From UBA6168 sp039819485 (lineage in GTDB: Bacteria; Bacteroidota; Bacteroidia; Chitinophagales; Saprospiraceae), in NCBI GenBank assembly GCA_039819485.1, contig JBCBRY010000020.1, positions 30,713 through 94,712 on the forward strand: a DNA stretch of 64,000 nucleotides, written 5' to 3'. Of this stretch, positions 19,501-31,859 are shown piece by piece. The stretch's first letter is position 1; every line of letters begins with the position of its first letter. The translations under genes and the position numbers were made by a program. The notes under the pieces were generated by a model, which searched no databases, was not told the origin of the DNA, and saw only the letters and a program-made list of their open reading frames with translations.

Positions 19501-22375
19501 CCGCTCCGCTGAGGCCTATTTTTATTGCGCCTGCATTATTGAATTCAGCCGTACTTTCGATGGCACTTCCAACAACATTATCGATATTGATATTGGCAGT
19601 GTTATAATTGTTGAATATATTCGAATCGCTAAAATTCCGAGTTATTCCAATGGCGCCGATATTTCCCGGACCTCCATTCTGACCGATGTTGATGGTTCCG
19701 TAGTTATCGAAAGTTCCGAAATCCATAAAAATGCCATCGCTGACCGTATTGTCAATATTGATGGTACCGGGCCCATTGTTTGTAAAATTATAATTATTAA
19801 ATATACCAATTGACCCAACGGTTGCTGCCCCTCCGTTTTGGCCAATGTCCAAGGTGCCGTTATTGATAACGTTTCCAAGATTCCAAAGGGCTTTACCTGT
19901 CGACCCGTCTATTTCCAGCCTGCCATTAATCGTCAATTTTGCCAAGGTGCTTTTAATCATAACAGATTTGACAGCGGCCGTGGTGGTATTGCCGATCACT
20001 GGATCATTGGTCACGTTCGGGATGACGACATCATCAGTGGAGGTTGGTATGCCCACTGGCGACCAATTACAGGCAACTGCCCAATCGGTATCCACAGCCC
20101 CCGTCCATGTTTTAACGGTATTGGAGATGGCACTATGGGTCAAATCTATTTGTACACCGTAAGTACAACCACTGCCGCTCACTTCAAAATAGTAGGTATT
20201 GCTGCCCAGTTGGGGAGATGAAGCCGTGAACGTATTGCTGGCTGTCGCATAGGTGCCACCGGCTATGTTCATGGCTGGATTGGTATACCAGGTGGCCGTT
20301 GCATCGAAATTATTGGAAGCTCCTTTTTGCAGCACATTTGCGAAGGCACAACTGGTACTCGATGAAGGTGCAATGATGAGGTCGTTGTTCGTCACATTTG
20401 GAATCAGGTTGTCTTGTACATAGTTGATGACTCCGTTGTTGGCGAAGGGATTGTTCCCGGAAGGAGCGTGCGTCTGATCGGTGTCGATGAACAAAAAGCC
20501 GCTATTGGTAAAAGTCAAAACAGTCAGGTCCACAAAATCATATAAGTACATTTCGGCGCATCCTTTATTTTGAATAGTTGGGTTGAAAAAATTACTGATG
20601 TGTTCAATAGCGCCATCCGTGGTTGACCCAATCGGCCCATTTTGCCCGACAATAATCTTAGCTCCACTTTGGTTGACCAGCTTTGCGTTGCTTTCCATTT
20701 TGATACCTTCCTTACCTACATTATCAATGGTGACGGCAGCATTGCTTTCGTTGGTAAAGGTGGCGATGCCACCCAAGTTTAGTCCTTCCTCACTTATGTT
20801 GCCGTCGTCCTGGCCGATCAAGATCCGGCCGTTGTTCTGGTTGGTAAATTGAACCTGAGATGCAAGGCCACCTTCGGCTGTGTTATCAATTTTTATGGAA
20901 CTGTTATTATTGATGAAGGTGCCCGTTGAAGAGATCAGGCCCATTCCAAAACCCCCAATATTGCCAGCCCCCTGGCCAATCTCGATCTTTGCATTGTTGA
21001 TGTTTCTGAAAGTGGTGGCGCTTTCCGTTACTAACCCATCCCGGCCGGTATTATCCATACGGATGGTGCTGTTGTCATTGCTAAATTCGCTGTTGTTCTC
21101 AAAAACCGCTATACCGAACTTGCCAATACTGCCTCCGTTGGTTTGTCCAATGTGGATATTTCCATTGGCTGTGTTGAAAAATTTGCCTCCAGCCCAGATT
21201 CTGATACCATCATTGGTAGTTTTGTTGATCTGTAAAAGGGCTTTGTTATTGAACGTAGCGTCGTCATTATAAACGCCATGATCACCGACTGCACTCTGTG
21301 TGCCAATAGAAATAGTGGCATTATTATTAAAAGTGGCCCCTGAATGATTTTTAATACCACTTTCATCAGCCCGGGCAATAGTGATGGAAGAACCAGAGGT
21401 GAAACTGCCCAAGTTGTTGATTCCATGATTGCCTATTGCATCGTTTGCACCAATGGTAATGGAACCGGCATTATGGGAGAAAGAACCATCTCCTAGCACT
21501 TTTATGCCATCCCCACCTGTATCATCAATTTTGACAGTCACTGACCCATTGATGAACTGCCTTAGATTGGAAAAATTACCATCACTGACGACAATACCGC
21601 TACCCGTTATTCCGGTACTGGTTTGACCAATATTGATGGCTGCGTCCCGGTTGGTAAATATTCCGGAAGTAACAATGCCATCACTCCCACCACCATCAAT
21701 ATTGATGGTCCCATTACCCTCGTCGGTCGTTTCGTTTAGGAAGGTCCCATCATTCAGGATCGCTTCTTCATCTGATTCGATGCTAATCGTTCCCCCCAGG
21801 CTTTCGAACGTGTGATTGGCCACATTGTAGATACCCCGGCCACTGATGTCGCTAATGGTGATCAGGCCACCCGAACCGGCGGTGAGTGGTTCATTGACAA
21901 AGGTCCCCTCGTTCAGGATACCATTATCCTCGCTGGCAAAACTGATCATAGTGATTTCTCCGTTATTGGTCACTGTTCCCCGGTTGTCCAAAAGGGCAAG
22001 CCTGGGGTCAAAACTGCGGATTCTTAATGTACCATTGCTACTGATCCTTAGACTGGCCCCCGGGTTTATCTGAATACCATAAAGGGTGACCGTACTGGAA
22101 ATGACCGGGCTGTTGGAAGCAGGGTCGATGAAAACAAAGTCAGCGCTTGTGGGGATATTACCGCCGACCCAGTTGCCGGCGTTGTTCCAGTCGGAATTGA
22201 CGGCGCCAGTCCACTGTGCCTGGGCAGAAAAAGTAAATAGTCCAAAAATGAATAAGAGAAGAAATTGAAAGACTTTCATGTTAGAAGATTTTTGACTGAT
22301 TGATTGTGTTGAGCTTTGTGTATTGCTTGTGGGAGGGAAGGGTTTGAAGTGCTGTTGGATAGGTCTTTTTTTCAT
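10598..22375 (-). CDS. Giant T9SS-secreted multidomain surface protein (~3925 aa)
   Basis: This is the largest of three paralogues. Six Trp modules (WTGAVNSDWNNAGNW type, with the VIIPxVxNDPVI and AKSV motifs) start near residues 56, 750, 1150, 1570, 1920 and 2340. Each is followed by beta-helix-like repeats alternating INIGQN and INIDNT, usually closed by a beta-rich domain (NNEIIIAP, FDLG, GIFTDENAT). Then follow five HYR-like domains ~3058-3458, a SprB-like repeat, two MopE-type motifs, a receptor-L-like domain ~3665-3815 and a type A sorting domain (FPNPATSQ, GTYFISI, KRLILID). The frame opens further to a TTG at 22450, but that lies in the conserved upstream element. The ATG at 22375 sits 29 bp from the -7-like box, as in the 1628-aa paralogue (32 bp). 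The ATG at 22279 would give a standard signal peptide ending SAQAQ and cannot be excluded. Probable surface adhesin; ligand unknown. Confidence 0.9.
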   Translation of the reverse strand: MKKRPIQQHFKPFPPTSNTQSSTQSISQKSSNMKVFQFLLLFIFGLFTFSAQAQWTGAVNSDWNNAGNWVGGNIPTSADFVFIDPASNSPVISSTVTLYGIQINPGASLRISSNGTLRIRSFDPRLALLDNRGTVTNNGEITMISFASEDNGILNEGTFVNEPLTAGSGGLITISDISGRGIYNVANHTFESLGGTISIESDEEAILNDGTFLNETTDEGNGTINIDGGGSDGIVTSGIFTNRDAAINIGQTSTGITGSGIVVSDGNFSNLRQFINGSVTVKIDDTGGDGIKVLGDGSFSHNAGSITIGANDAIGNHGINNLGSFTSGSSITIARADESGIKNHSGATFNNNATISIGTQSAVGDHGVYNDDATFNNKALLQINKTTNDGIRIWAGGKFFNTANGNIHIGQTNGGSIGKFGIAVFENNSEFSNDNSTIRMDNTGRDGLVTESATTFRNINNAKIEIGQGAGNIGGFGMGLISSTGTFINNNSSIKIDNTAEGGLASQVQFTNQNNGRILIGQDDGNISEEGLNLGGIATFTNESNAAVTIDNVGKEGIKMESNAKLVNQSGAKIIVGQNGPIGSTTDGAIEHISNFFNPTIQNKGCAEMYLYDFVDLTVLTFTNSGFLFIDTDQTHAPSGNNPFANNGVINYVQDNLIPNVTNNDLIIAPSSSTSCAFANVLQKGASNNFDATATWYTNPAMNIAGGTYATASNTFTASSPQLGSNTYYFEVSGSGCTYGVQIDLTHSAISNTVKTWTGAVDTDWAVACNWSPVGIPTSTDDVVIPNVTNDPVIGNTTTAAVKSVMIKSTLAKLTINGRLEIDGSTGKALWNLGNVINNGTLDIGQNGGAATVGSIGIFNNYNFTNNGPGTINIDNTVSDGIFMDFGTFDNYGTINIGQNGGPGNIGAIGITRNFSDSNIFNNYNTANINIDNVVGSAIESTAEFNNAGAIKIGLSGAVNNIGLAGLFVGTSTFENEDGATIDINNTTLGALIFGIAGKCTNHGCAEITLHDKLEVGNNNNSFFKNEGLLTLNTSASHTITDKFTNDGVVLDIQGGFSGGTNNDLIIAPITLDCNLTDAIQIGGANSFTVLDEWFSDSGLSTKAGDYDQTENEFSPTDLSAGTSTLYFTATEGSCTYDASIEVTSTVAFPFTTFTWNGSVSSDWNDACNWMPFFVPSASDAVVIPVTSNDPIINGSTTAVAKSVVVETGATLTVQANSSLSIEGATQIGILVEGTLINSGHIQTGQTARNGEYGIEVGTGLLNNQVGGVIDVDNADVTGLYINTGLLDNFGTINIGQNESFPKIRISGITVFDSLHNAGTINIDKIQRNGITVTFSGGLSNAGNILIGQNHPVDRTGLVISKFGNMEGYAENLSNGTIIIDKVQTGIDIEGSFINSGIVKVAENSTPVLAIFSENQFINNTCGEIFFGSRVSNAGGSNFLNAGFIVIDTDLSHNNSGTITNNGLIEYRQLPLLSNVTNNEIIIAPTQASVCGAISSAFDLGAMVDFNILGIFTDENATVAAGTYDVSTNTFIATTALTPGSNTFYVKIEGPVNNCESIAEWTVEATAVDVVWTGAISSDWNDAGNWNPHVPLACDNVIIPETIDNEPIIDGATAAVAKSVTVEMNGFLIIENGGSLDVNGAGGDGISVSGDVDNSGTINIGQSLGVGGHGMTINPYGTFFNEFNSVLNIGNTTDNGMHILDDLTNFGQVTNYGNINIGQGAANIGGEGIYNSGDFSHLSGMISVDNANENAIYLAGSSSMANESEIYIGQNGGNIGANGIRFADGDFDFTNFEEGIIKIDNVGNHGMYSPAPGTSAPVSGNFIDNFGTMFFGQLGGISNQAINLPFGNFQNRECALIRVFSDNVIQGANTITNRGLIIVKASGTSHILENEGVVVNLKFGTFNITINSGTFSNFLSDLWTGCVNSDWNNVGNWFDGTVPTALDNVIIPIASNDPVIMNGTSAVAKSVYMDKYGELDILSGGSLSIDGSANTGLTINGKLTNNGELNIGQSTAISGSGISCTGTLINSSIINIDNVGGSGLEFFGILLSTTSFVNNSSGTVNIGQNSGNIGATGLFISSTRDIENNGGLIQIDYTGQNGVNIFNADFTNKNNGQLLIGERTGNIGGHGLYSDCNSFSNIVNEDHSVIQISKTNLKGIDNKCGQIVNSNGSQIVIGKSGPIGKAAYSQKGLTTSSILNDVCSELIFYDKIETNGAFTNNGLLTLDTDQAHSNTGTITNNGIIEYRQLPLIPNVVNNEIIIAPSSGTNCGSLVDVFDLGTMVDFDVLGIFTDANATISAGTYDQATNTFTPSVNLSTFFINTFYVKIEDPINGCESIVEWTLDISTSTVTWTGNNGTDWNNAANWDIRVPLTCDNVIIPDVTNDPVIDGATTAHVKSVEVQASAMLEISLGGSLTISGTGGSGLRVEGTVSNNGTIDIHDVGFAAVHVFGNGTFNNNGLLNIGQTGGADNVNIGIINLHDINNNAGATINIDNTFWDGIQNDGGSFRSWGTLNIGQFGGDLNIGNVAFVNEGHALNESGGTIRISEVDDRAINNQNTFDNFGTIDIGQNGTTDDIGSNGILNESTFNHEAGQINIDAFRVYGISNGGTFTNKATIIIGATVANGGSGIGNSANFINESGTIKIDRCSSHGIDNIFGDFINKANIQIGQIEGPTLFGINNELSSFINEPGGNLLIDDTSLGILNSSASTFTNQANIELGGNANVGDFAIYNEGNFNHESGATSIDRFSNAGIKHAGGTFTNEADIQIGTNTSGGNYGIENYAAFNHINGTITANGMNQTGIYNGGNFTSYSKIQIGNLTSPGFYGIQNGGGTFDMEGDTISIDRSTSSGVNNSATINNEATLLIGEISSPGNHGINNNSSSFNNRNGGKINICNTAQAALLNEDYANFRNLDCSHVHMKDNLLNLNGASIINNGFLTIDASDVSTPEDFTNNGIVADIQGTLPINGAGFMNNEIVVAPSIGDCNDVLDAFALGPIIDYNILGIFTDENATLSAGTYNGNTNTFSPTTGLGQLTLYVQIENPAEGCTKTIPWSVAVGDNTPPVLDCVGNLTVELDVNGTYTFVENEVFNGGTDDCGTVGFVSMSPEQVDCSNINNPVIVTVTANDGNGNENTCTSTVTVEDNIDPTPTCLNPTVVLDASGSYVIQQSDVLGNSNDNCPVINLWDAVPSSFDCSDAGTVVPVTVTIYDSSNNPATCTANVTVEDNQNPLPACLNPTVSLNASGTHSLTESEVFVGGTDNCGLVTFVNVSPSVVDCDNVSGPISVIVTAQDASGNQNTCTATVTVTENVLPVATCQDLTIELIGTNASIIPAQVDNGSTDNCAVDTLELDVLDFGCADVGANTVNLTVTDINGNSADCTATVNVEDNEAPVAQCKAAPIAVTLNTSGEHTVDPTNLDDGSSDACGIQSLSASPALLDCSNEGANTITLTVTDNNGNTSTCTAIVEVAPFFSIGSIMENAETCTGMGDGSIIIEASASGGQIGYSIDGGSNFQFGNTFTSLTPDTYNIVVKIFGINAVCEKTATATIEAGTQSQTWYRDMDGDQYSDGTTTTACSQPAGYYLATDLLATSGDCNDSDPDEHPGQTWYEDLDGDGHSSGNTLTACQRPIGSYTATELTATSGDCDDGEATVHPGATEICNGIDDDCDGEIDEGTSGGLTFTGNVAFYTQAAVDAFSQCHSIIDGNVTILGTNITDLSNLSNIEEITGSLTIQTTGLTSMNGLGNLVEVGGTLTIYFNSSLTNLDGLDVLGAVGGNLSVYYNFTLSDGCAIYDLINGGVNGSTSIFLNASGCNSVAEINANCGANNLVIDPDGQVNPLSSQHNFTTRKELSPVEYRLFPNPATSQVTLEFAAPIHHGRIQVSDVAGRLVFEQIVSEDTHQVSLNLSDREPGTYFISINTPGKQPLTKRLILIDNR
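13490..22210 (-). repeat. Six Trp-module plus INIGQN/INIDNT repeat blocks
   Basis: Six large in-frame blocks of about 1050-2090 bp each begin with a WTGxxxSDW module (near 22210, 20120, 18930, 17670, 16620 and 15350) and continue with rungs of ~20-30 residues rich in GI.N.G.F.N and INIGQ or INIDN. The regular Gly/Asn ladders suggest a right-handed beta-helix. Confidence 0.8.
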
Positions 22376-22403
22376 TTGTTGATCGTTTTTCTGATTGATA
22401 GGA

Positions 22404-22490
22404 CAAAGATGTGGGGCATCTCTGCCGATGCATTGTGACAAATGTTTCAATGATTAGCAGGCATGTTACAGCGGGAAAAATTGATTACAG
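22404..22490 (-). promoter_or_regulatory. Shared upstream element, copy 2
   Basis: Minus-strand boxes are CATCTTTG (22404-22411), TGCTAA (22454-22459) and GTAAC (22465-22469), at 50 and 61 bp from the first box, exactly as in copy 1. A GTAAT at 22484-22488 matches the second GTAAC of copy 1. Confidence 0.7.
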
Positions 22491-22703
22491 ATAATGTTGC
22501 AACCAATCATGTAGATGTGTTGTAAATGGTTGATTTACAGTAACTTGTATGTTGTGTTATGATGCTGTTTACTGCTTTTCTAAAGGAAGGGAGTTCGGTG
22601 TTTTTTTCGCTCGTTTTCTCACGTTTGATTAAAAAAAGTGCAGGTTGCTTCAGGTCTCCGACCCTTACATGGTCGACTTAATAAGTCTTGCTTGCACTCC
22701 TAA

Positions 22704-22768
22704 CCCCTAAAGGGAAACTGTCACCCACTAAAAGCATAGGGTCGTGGGTGGATGTTACCCTTTAGAGG
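22704..22768. repeat. Imperfect 25-nt inverted repeat
   Basis: The arms at 22704-22728 and 22744-22768 match as inverted repeats with a few mismatches, centred on a 15-nt loop, with core CTAAAGGG and CACCCAC. There is no T tract, so it is not an obvious terminator. Confidence 0.6.
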
Positions 22769-22805
22769 CTGGTGGCGAGATGTGCAACGTCCTTAATTGA
22801 AGGCG

Positions 22806-22970
22806 TTAATTTCCGGCTCCCGGAGGTATTGGTGCCGGAACGATATTCTTTACTGGTTGAATACTTTTCAGGTACTTAAATATTGCGAGGACGTCCTCTT
22901 TTTTCATGTCCTTGTAATTTTCCACAGGCATGGGGGCAATAGCCGGCGGCCGGTATCCAGTCCTTTTAAT
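22806..22970 (-). pseudogene. Cytochrome c C-terminal remnant
   Basis: A 54-codon open stretch after an in-frame stop (22971-22973) encodes a typical class I cytochrome c tail. It contains APMPVENYKDM, where the Met would be the distal haem ligand, then EDVLAIFKYLKSIQPVKN and a Pro-rich end PAPIPPGAGN. No CxxCH haem motif precedes it before the terminator of the 1628-aa gene, so the 5' part of the gene is gone. This looks like the stump of a cytochrome gene left when the giant-gene array expanded or rearranged. The family assignment rests on the tail only. Confidence 0.65.
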
Positions 22971-22996
22971 TTACCTTGGGTAAATGCTTTGGAGCA

Positions 22997-23026
22997 TAAA
23001 AGGCCGGGCCCCAACGGGGCTCCGGC
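22997..23026 (-). terminator. Terminator of the 1628-aa gene
   Basis: On the minus strand GCCGGAGCCCC pairs with GGGGCCCGGC (one bulged A) around a 3-nt loop, followed by CTTTTAT. It is 30 bp after the stop codon. Confidence 0.75.
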
Positions 23027-23055
23027 AAGAGATAAACTAAATGAAAACAATGTTC

Positions 23056-27942
<4,887 letters not shown>

Positions 27943-27973
27943 GATTAAAATTTTTTAGTTCTGATTGTTGGGA

Positions 27974-28066
27974 CAAAGGTGGAGGGAGAGTGGCCAAAGC
28001 CTTGGCACTCAGGTTACGAGTGTTAGCAATGAGGTTACCTGAGGCAAAAAAAACTACACCTTTTGT
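27974..28066 (-). promoter_or_regulatory. Shared upstream element, copy 3
   Basis: Minus-strand boxes are CACCTTTG (27974-27981), TGCTAA (28023-28028) and GTAAC (28034-28038), at 49 and 60 bp from the first box. The start codon is 32 bp downstream. A further GTAAC at 28013-28017 corresponds to the GTAAC at 10334-10338 of copy 1. Confidence 0.7.
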
Positions 28067-28109
28067 TGCATCAGGCTCTGGAGGGTCGAATTAATGTGTT
28101 GATTATGAG

Positions 28110-31100
28110 CTATTTGCGTGTTGCACTTGGCCGTACGCCAAATTCTTCAAAAAAGGCGGCAGAAAAATAACTCAGCGAAGTAAAACCAACATCATAGGCG
28201 ACTTCGGAGATGGTGAGATCGGTATTGGCGAGCAATTCTTTTCCTTTTTGCAGACGGAAACTCCGAATGAGCAAAGTAGGGGATTTGCCCGTGAGGGCTT
28301 TCAATTTTCGGAAGATATGGACGCGGCTCATTCCAAGGGACAGGGAGAGCTGGTTCATGTCCAGTTCAGCATTGTTGAGTTCCTTTTCCACGAGCGAGTA
28401 AAATTTCTGAAGGAAAGGGTCTTCTATTTTCGGAACGTTCTTCCCATCGGTGGAAAGATTGGAAAAACGTGCTTGTAGTTTCTTGCGGAGTTCCAACAGG
28501 TTGTTCAAGTGGGCCAGCAATTCTTTTTTTTCAAATGGCTTGGCCAGGTAGGCGTCCGCCCCTTTTTCCAGCCCGCTGACCCTCGAATCGACATCACTCT
28601 TGGCAGTCAGCAACACAATGGGAATGTGGTCGGTGCGCTCGTCTGTTTTGAGCGTGGAGGTCAGTTCATAGCCATTTTTCTCCGGCATCATCACATCACT
28701 GATGATAATGTCCGGTATTTGCTTGAGCGCTTTATCTATCCCGATTTGTCCATTGTTGGCAATCTCCAATTGGAATTCATCTTCCAGGCAGGCGATCAGA
28801 ATTTGTACAATTTGCGGGTTGTCTTCCACGATCAAAAGTTGGGGCATTTCATCCGTAACTGCATCTGCTTTGTTTGAAAATGATGGCTCTTGTTGTGGGC
28901 CAAAAGCTCCAGTCATTGTTTCCCCGATTTCAGGGATGGAGGGCAGTGTGAAAGGGCTGTTCAGGGCAGATGTTCGGGTAATAGGCAACACGACCCGGAA
29001 GGCGGTACCCTTGCCCAAAATACTTTCGACGTCTATTTGCCCACCCATGAGCTGTACCAATTCGTAGGTCAGGGCAAGGCCGATGCCGGAGCCGACCACT
29101 TTCTTTTCACCGGGTTCGTTCACCTGATAGAAGCGGCTGAAAATATCTGCCAGTTTTTCTTGTGGAATCCCGGCTCCCGTATCCTGAACCCTCAACTCCA
29201 GGGATTCCCCGATAATTTGTTCCTTCGTTTTTTCTACGTGAAAATATATATGCCCATCGGGACGGTTGTACTTGATGGCATTTGACAAAAGGTTGGATAC
29301 GATCCGTAGGATTTTATCTGGATCGTAGTCCATGATGATCTGTTTTTCAGGTCGCAGAAAGTGAAGTTGCAGCCCCTCGCTTTCTGCATATGATTGATAG
29401 GAGTTCTTGAGGAAATCCAGGTACTCAATAATATTTCCCTGCATCAGGTTCAGTTTGAGGTTCCTGGATTCCAGTTTTCGCAAATCGAGAATCTGGTTGA
29501 TGAGATTGAGCAGGCTAAGGGTGTTTTGCTTGATGATGGCACTCCCTTTTTCTCCCCAGGCTCTGGGTTTGTGTCTGATGTTATCCGCCATGCCGGAAAT
29601 GATCGTCAGTGGCGTGCGGAATTCATGGGAAATATTGGTGAAAAATTTTGATTTTGCCTGATCGAGTTCTTCCAGCTTTTCCTTCTGTTTTGATATTTGT
29701 GTATTTAATTTGCCCAGCTTTTCATTGGCTTTTTGTTCGGATCGATAATAAAACAGACCGATGGTCAACAATAAAATGGCCACCCCGATTCCAGACCACA
29801 AATAGCGTTTGATATTTTCTTGTTTTTCCCTTTCTTTTTCCTGGGCAAATGCCAGCTCCTGTTTTTCTTTCTCGAATTCAAAACCAGCCTCCATGCGGGC
29901 GATCTCTTTGGTGTTTTTTTCATTGTAAAGCGAATCCTCTATTATTTCCGATAGCTCCAAATAATACAGTGCTTCGGCAGCATTGTTTTGTTTTTTATAA
30001 ATACGGAACAAACCGGCAGCAGCTTCCATTTCGTTTTCTTTCAACCCTCCTTTTTGGGCGACTTCAAAGGCTTGGCTAAAATTTTTCAGTGCTTCTTGTT
30101 GATTGCCCTTTGTCTCATTTATTTTCCCGATACCATAAAGGCTTTTGGTGCGGATAAAATAGTGTTCGGTACTTTGGGAAAGCTCCAATGCTTTGGTGTA
30201 ATTCGAAAGAGAAGTTTCGAAATCATAAAGCCGTTCGTGTGCCTGTCCAATGTTCCAGTACAGGTCTCCTCCAATAAATTGGCCGGCCTCTTTTTTTAAA
30301 TTTTCTGTTTCCAAAAATGCTTGCAAGGCATTTTTAAAATCTTCTTTTAAGAGCAATACCCGTCCTCTTTTAAAGGAGAAATCAGGGTTCTTTTTATCAC
30401 CGTTTGCCTTTTGCCATGCGGTGGCTGCTTTCTCCCAATACAACTGAGCGTTTTCAAAATCTTCAATGGTCATGTACACTTCCCCCAGATAATCCAGGTT
30501 GATGATGATCTCCTCATCAAGCTGGGTGGCTGCCACCGTTTTCAATGCTTTGTGAAGGTTTTCCAAAGCTTCGGGATATTTGCCAGCGAAAAAATTGGAG
30601 ACAGCAATATTTCGAAAAATGAGTGAAATCCCAGCCAGGTCTTTCAACTCCCGCATTATTTCCTGTGCTTTCAATAAATGCGAAATTTCCAATGCCATTT
30701 GTCCCGCCCGCCCGTGGTTATTTGCGATGTTGACAAGTAACTCGGCAACAAGCCTTTTGCCGCCCAGGCTTTTTTGAATTCCTAATGCCCGATTTAAATA
30801 AATATTGGAAGAATCAAATTTTTCAACAAAAGAATAGGACCGGCCAAGCGCATTGGCAGCCCGCATTTCCACATGTTTGTCACCACTCGTGGAAGCTTCT
30901 TTCAGTGCTTCCCTCAAATAACGAAACCCTTTGTCAAACTCATTTTTTTGCTGATATATCTGACCTATCTGGATAAGGCAATGAGCGATGTCGACTCGGT
31001 CTTTGGTTTGGGCGGCCAGTCCTTTTGCTTCTTCGTAAATAACCAATGCACTGTCGAATTGCAGCCTGTTTTCATAGGCCCAGCCTTTGGTGTATGTGAT

Positions 31101-31394
31101 ATCCACCAACAGTGATGGGGAATCGGCGGATAAGACTGCTGGATGTATTTCTTCGAGTAATTGGAGGGCACTGTCGGGGTTTGAAGAGGCTATCTTAAAG
31201 GCCAGTTGATTGGTGGCTTGCAGACGTACGCTTTCATCTTTGGCATTGGCAATAACTTTTAATAAGGAATCCGTGACGGAATTTTGGGCAGGAAGGGCCT
31301 GCCAACCGAAAAACAGTGCAAATCCACCTATCAAAAAGTGAAAAGATCGAGAACAGGAAACTAAAAAATTGTTGACCATATTTAACTCCATCAT
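28110..31394 (-). CDS. TPR-type hybrid two-component regulator (HTCS)
   Basis: This 1094-aa one-protein signalling system starts at the ATG at 31394; a second in-frame Met at 31379 starts a cleaner signal peptide ending ALPAQ. An exported N-terminal region of about 450 residues has TPR-like helical repeats. A membrane segment follows near residue 535 (LWSGIGVAILLLTIGLFYY), then a short coiled coil, a HisKA domain with the phospho-acceptor His590 (SHEFRTPLT), an HATPase (NLLSNAIKYN, DTGAGIP, GSGIGLAL), a receiver with Asp900 (SDVMMPEKNGYE) and an AraC helix-turn-helix domain ~985-1094. All key residues are intact. Proteins of this class bind DNA without a separate regulator. It is the regulator nearest the giant surface-protein genes, so they are plausible targets (inference). 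Confidence 0.92.
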   Translation of the reverse strand: MMELNMVNNFLVSCSRSFHFLIGGFALFFGWQALPAQNSVTDSLLKVIANAKDESVRLQATNQLAFKIASSNPDSALQLLEEIHPAVLSADSPSLLVDITYTKGWAYENRLQFDSALVIYEEAKGLAAQTKDRVDIAHCLIQIGQIYQQKNEFDKGFRYLREALKEASTSGDKHVEMRAANALGRSYSFVEKFDSSNIYLNRALGIQKSLGGKRLVAELLVNIANNHGRAGQMALEISHLLKAQEIMRELKDLAGISLIFRNIAVSNFFAGKYPEALENLHKALKTVAATQLDEEIIINLDYLGEVYMTIEDFENAQLYWEKAATAWQKANGDKKNPDFSFKRGRVLLLKEDFKNALQAFLETENLKKEAGQFIGGDLYWNIGQAHERLYDFETSLSNYTKALELSQSTEHYFIRTKSLYGIGKINETKGNQQEALKNFSQAFEVAQKGGLKENEMEAAAGLFRIYKKQNNAAEALYYLELSEIIEDSLYNEKNTKEIARMEAGFEFEKEKQELAFAQEKEREKQENIKRYLWSGIGVAILLLTIGLFYYRSEQKANEKLGKLNTQISKQKEKLEELDQAKSKFFTNISHEFRTPLTIISGMADNIRHKPRAWGEKGSAIIKQNTLSLLNLINQILDLRKLESRNLKLNLMQGNIIEYLDFLKNSYQSYAESEGLQLHFLRPEKQIIMDYDPDKILRIVSNLLSNAIKYNRPDGHIYFHVEKTKEQIIGESLELRVQDTGAGIPQEKLADIFSRFYQVNEPGEKKVVGSGIGLALTYELVQLMGGQIDVESILGKGTAFRVVLPITRTSALNSPFTLPSIPEIGETMTGAFGPQQEPSFSNKADAVTDEMPQLLIVEDNPQIVQILIACLEDEFQLEIANNGQIGIDKALKQIPDIIISDVMMPEKNGYELTSTLKTDERTDHIPIVLLTAKSDVDSRVSGLEKGADAYLAKPFEKKELLAHLNNLLELRKKLQARFSNLSTDGKNVPKIEDPFLQKFYSLVEKELNNAELDMNQLSLSLGMSRVHIFRKLKALTGKSPTLLIRSFRLQKGKELLANTDLTISEVAYDVGFTSLSYFSAAFFEEFGVRPSATRK

Positions 31395-31547
31395 GATGCA
31401 AAATAACTAAGACCTTTCATGTAAGTCTTGAAAAATCAACTGTTCAAATGGCTTGTGAATTTCGACGTTTTATAAAATGAGCGGTGAATATAAATCAATC
31501 ATGGCAATATGGTATTTTACTTCAATGTATGGGAAGTAAGTAGCCAC

Positions 31548-31618
31548 GCAAGATCATTTACAATTTGCGAGGGCTCCGAAGTGAGTTCGGGGAGCCCGCA
31601 AATTGTAAATGATCTTGC
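31548..31618. repeat. Long hairpin, ~28-bp stem
   Basis: The left arm 31548-31577 pairs with 31591-31618. The first 22 bp match perfectly (GCAAGATCATTTACAATTTG and on), then a 2-nt bulge, then eight more pairs. There is no T tract on either side. Confidence 0.85.
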
Positions 31619-31629
31619 ATGCTTAAAAA

Positions 31630-31750
31630 GGTGGTCAAAAAAAATGACACTTTTTCTTTGCTTGAAAATGAGTCTTGAGGCTTGGAAATCAAATATTTGT
31701 CAAAAGAAAAGTGTCATTTTTAGCGCCCCTTATTTTGTCCAAGGATTTAC
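31630..31750. repeat. Interspersed ~122-bp inverted-repeat element, copy 1
   Basis: It shares GGTGGTCAAAAAA, ATGACACTTTT, CTTGGAAATCAAA, AAAAGTGTCATTTTTAGCG and TTGTCCAAG in order and spacing with 48596-48718. ATGACACTTTT and AAAAGTGTCAT form an internal inverted repeat. It has no coding capacity, so it resembles a MITE- or REP-like element. Confidence 0.85.
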
Positions 31751-31859
31751 TTATAAACAGGCATTTAATTTTAACTATCCCCCCTTTCAGGCCAAAGCGG
31801 TTAACTAGAGAAATGTTGTTGCAGGAGATACCCTGGTTTTTTAAATGACTGAAAAACAG

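Larger units (their letters stand above)
22376..22805. other. Intergenic stretch upstream of the ~3925-aa gene
   Basis: This contains the shared upstream element (22404-22490) and an imperfect inverted repeat of two 25-nt arms (22704-22728 and 22744-22768). The remainder is AT-rich with no recognised gene. Confidence 0.6.
31395..31859. other. Repeat-rich intergenic stretch between two HTCS genes
   Basis: This holds a long hairpin (31548-31618) followed by one copy of the interspersed ~122-bp element (31630-31750). No gene or clear promoter is visible. Confidence 0.6.

Noticed and set aside
22376..22450. TTG start extending the ~3925-aa protein to 22450
   Set aside because: It lies inside the conserved upstream element and adds no signal-peptide feature.
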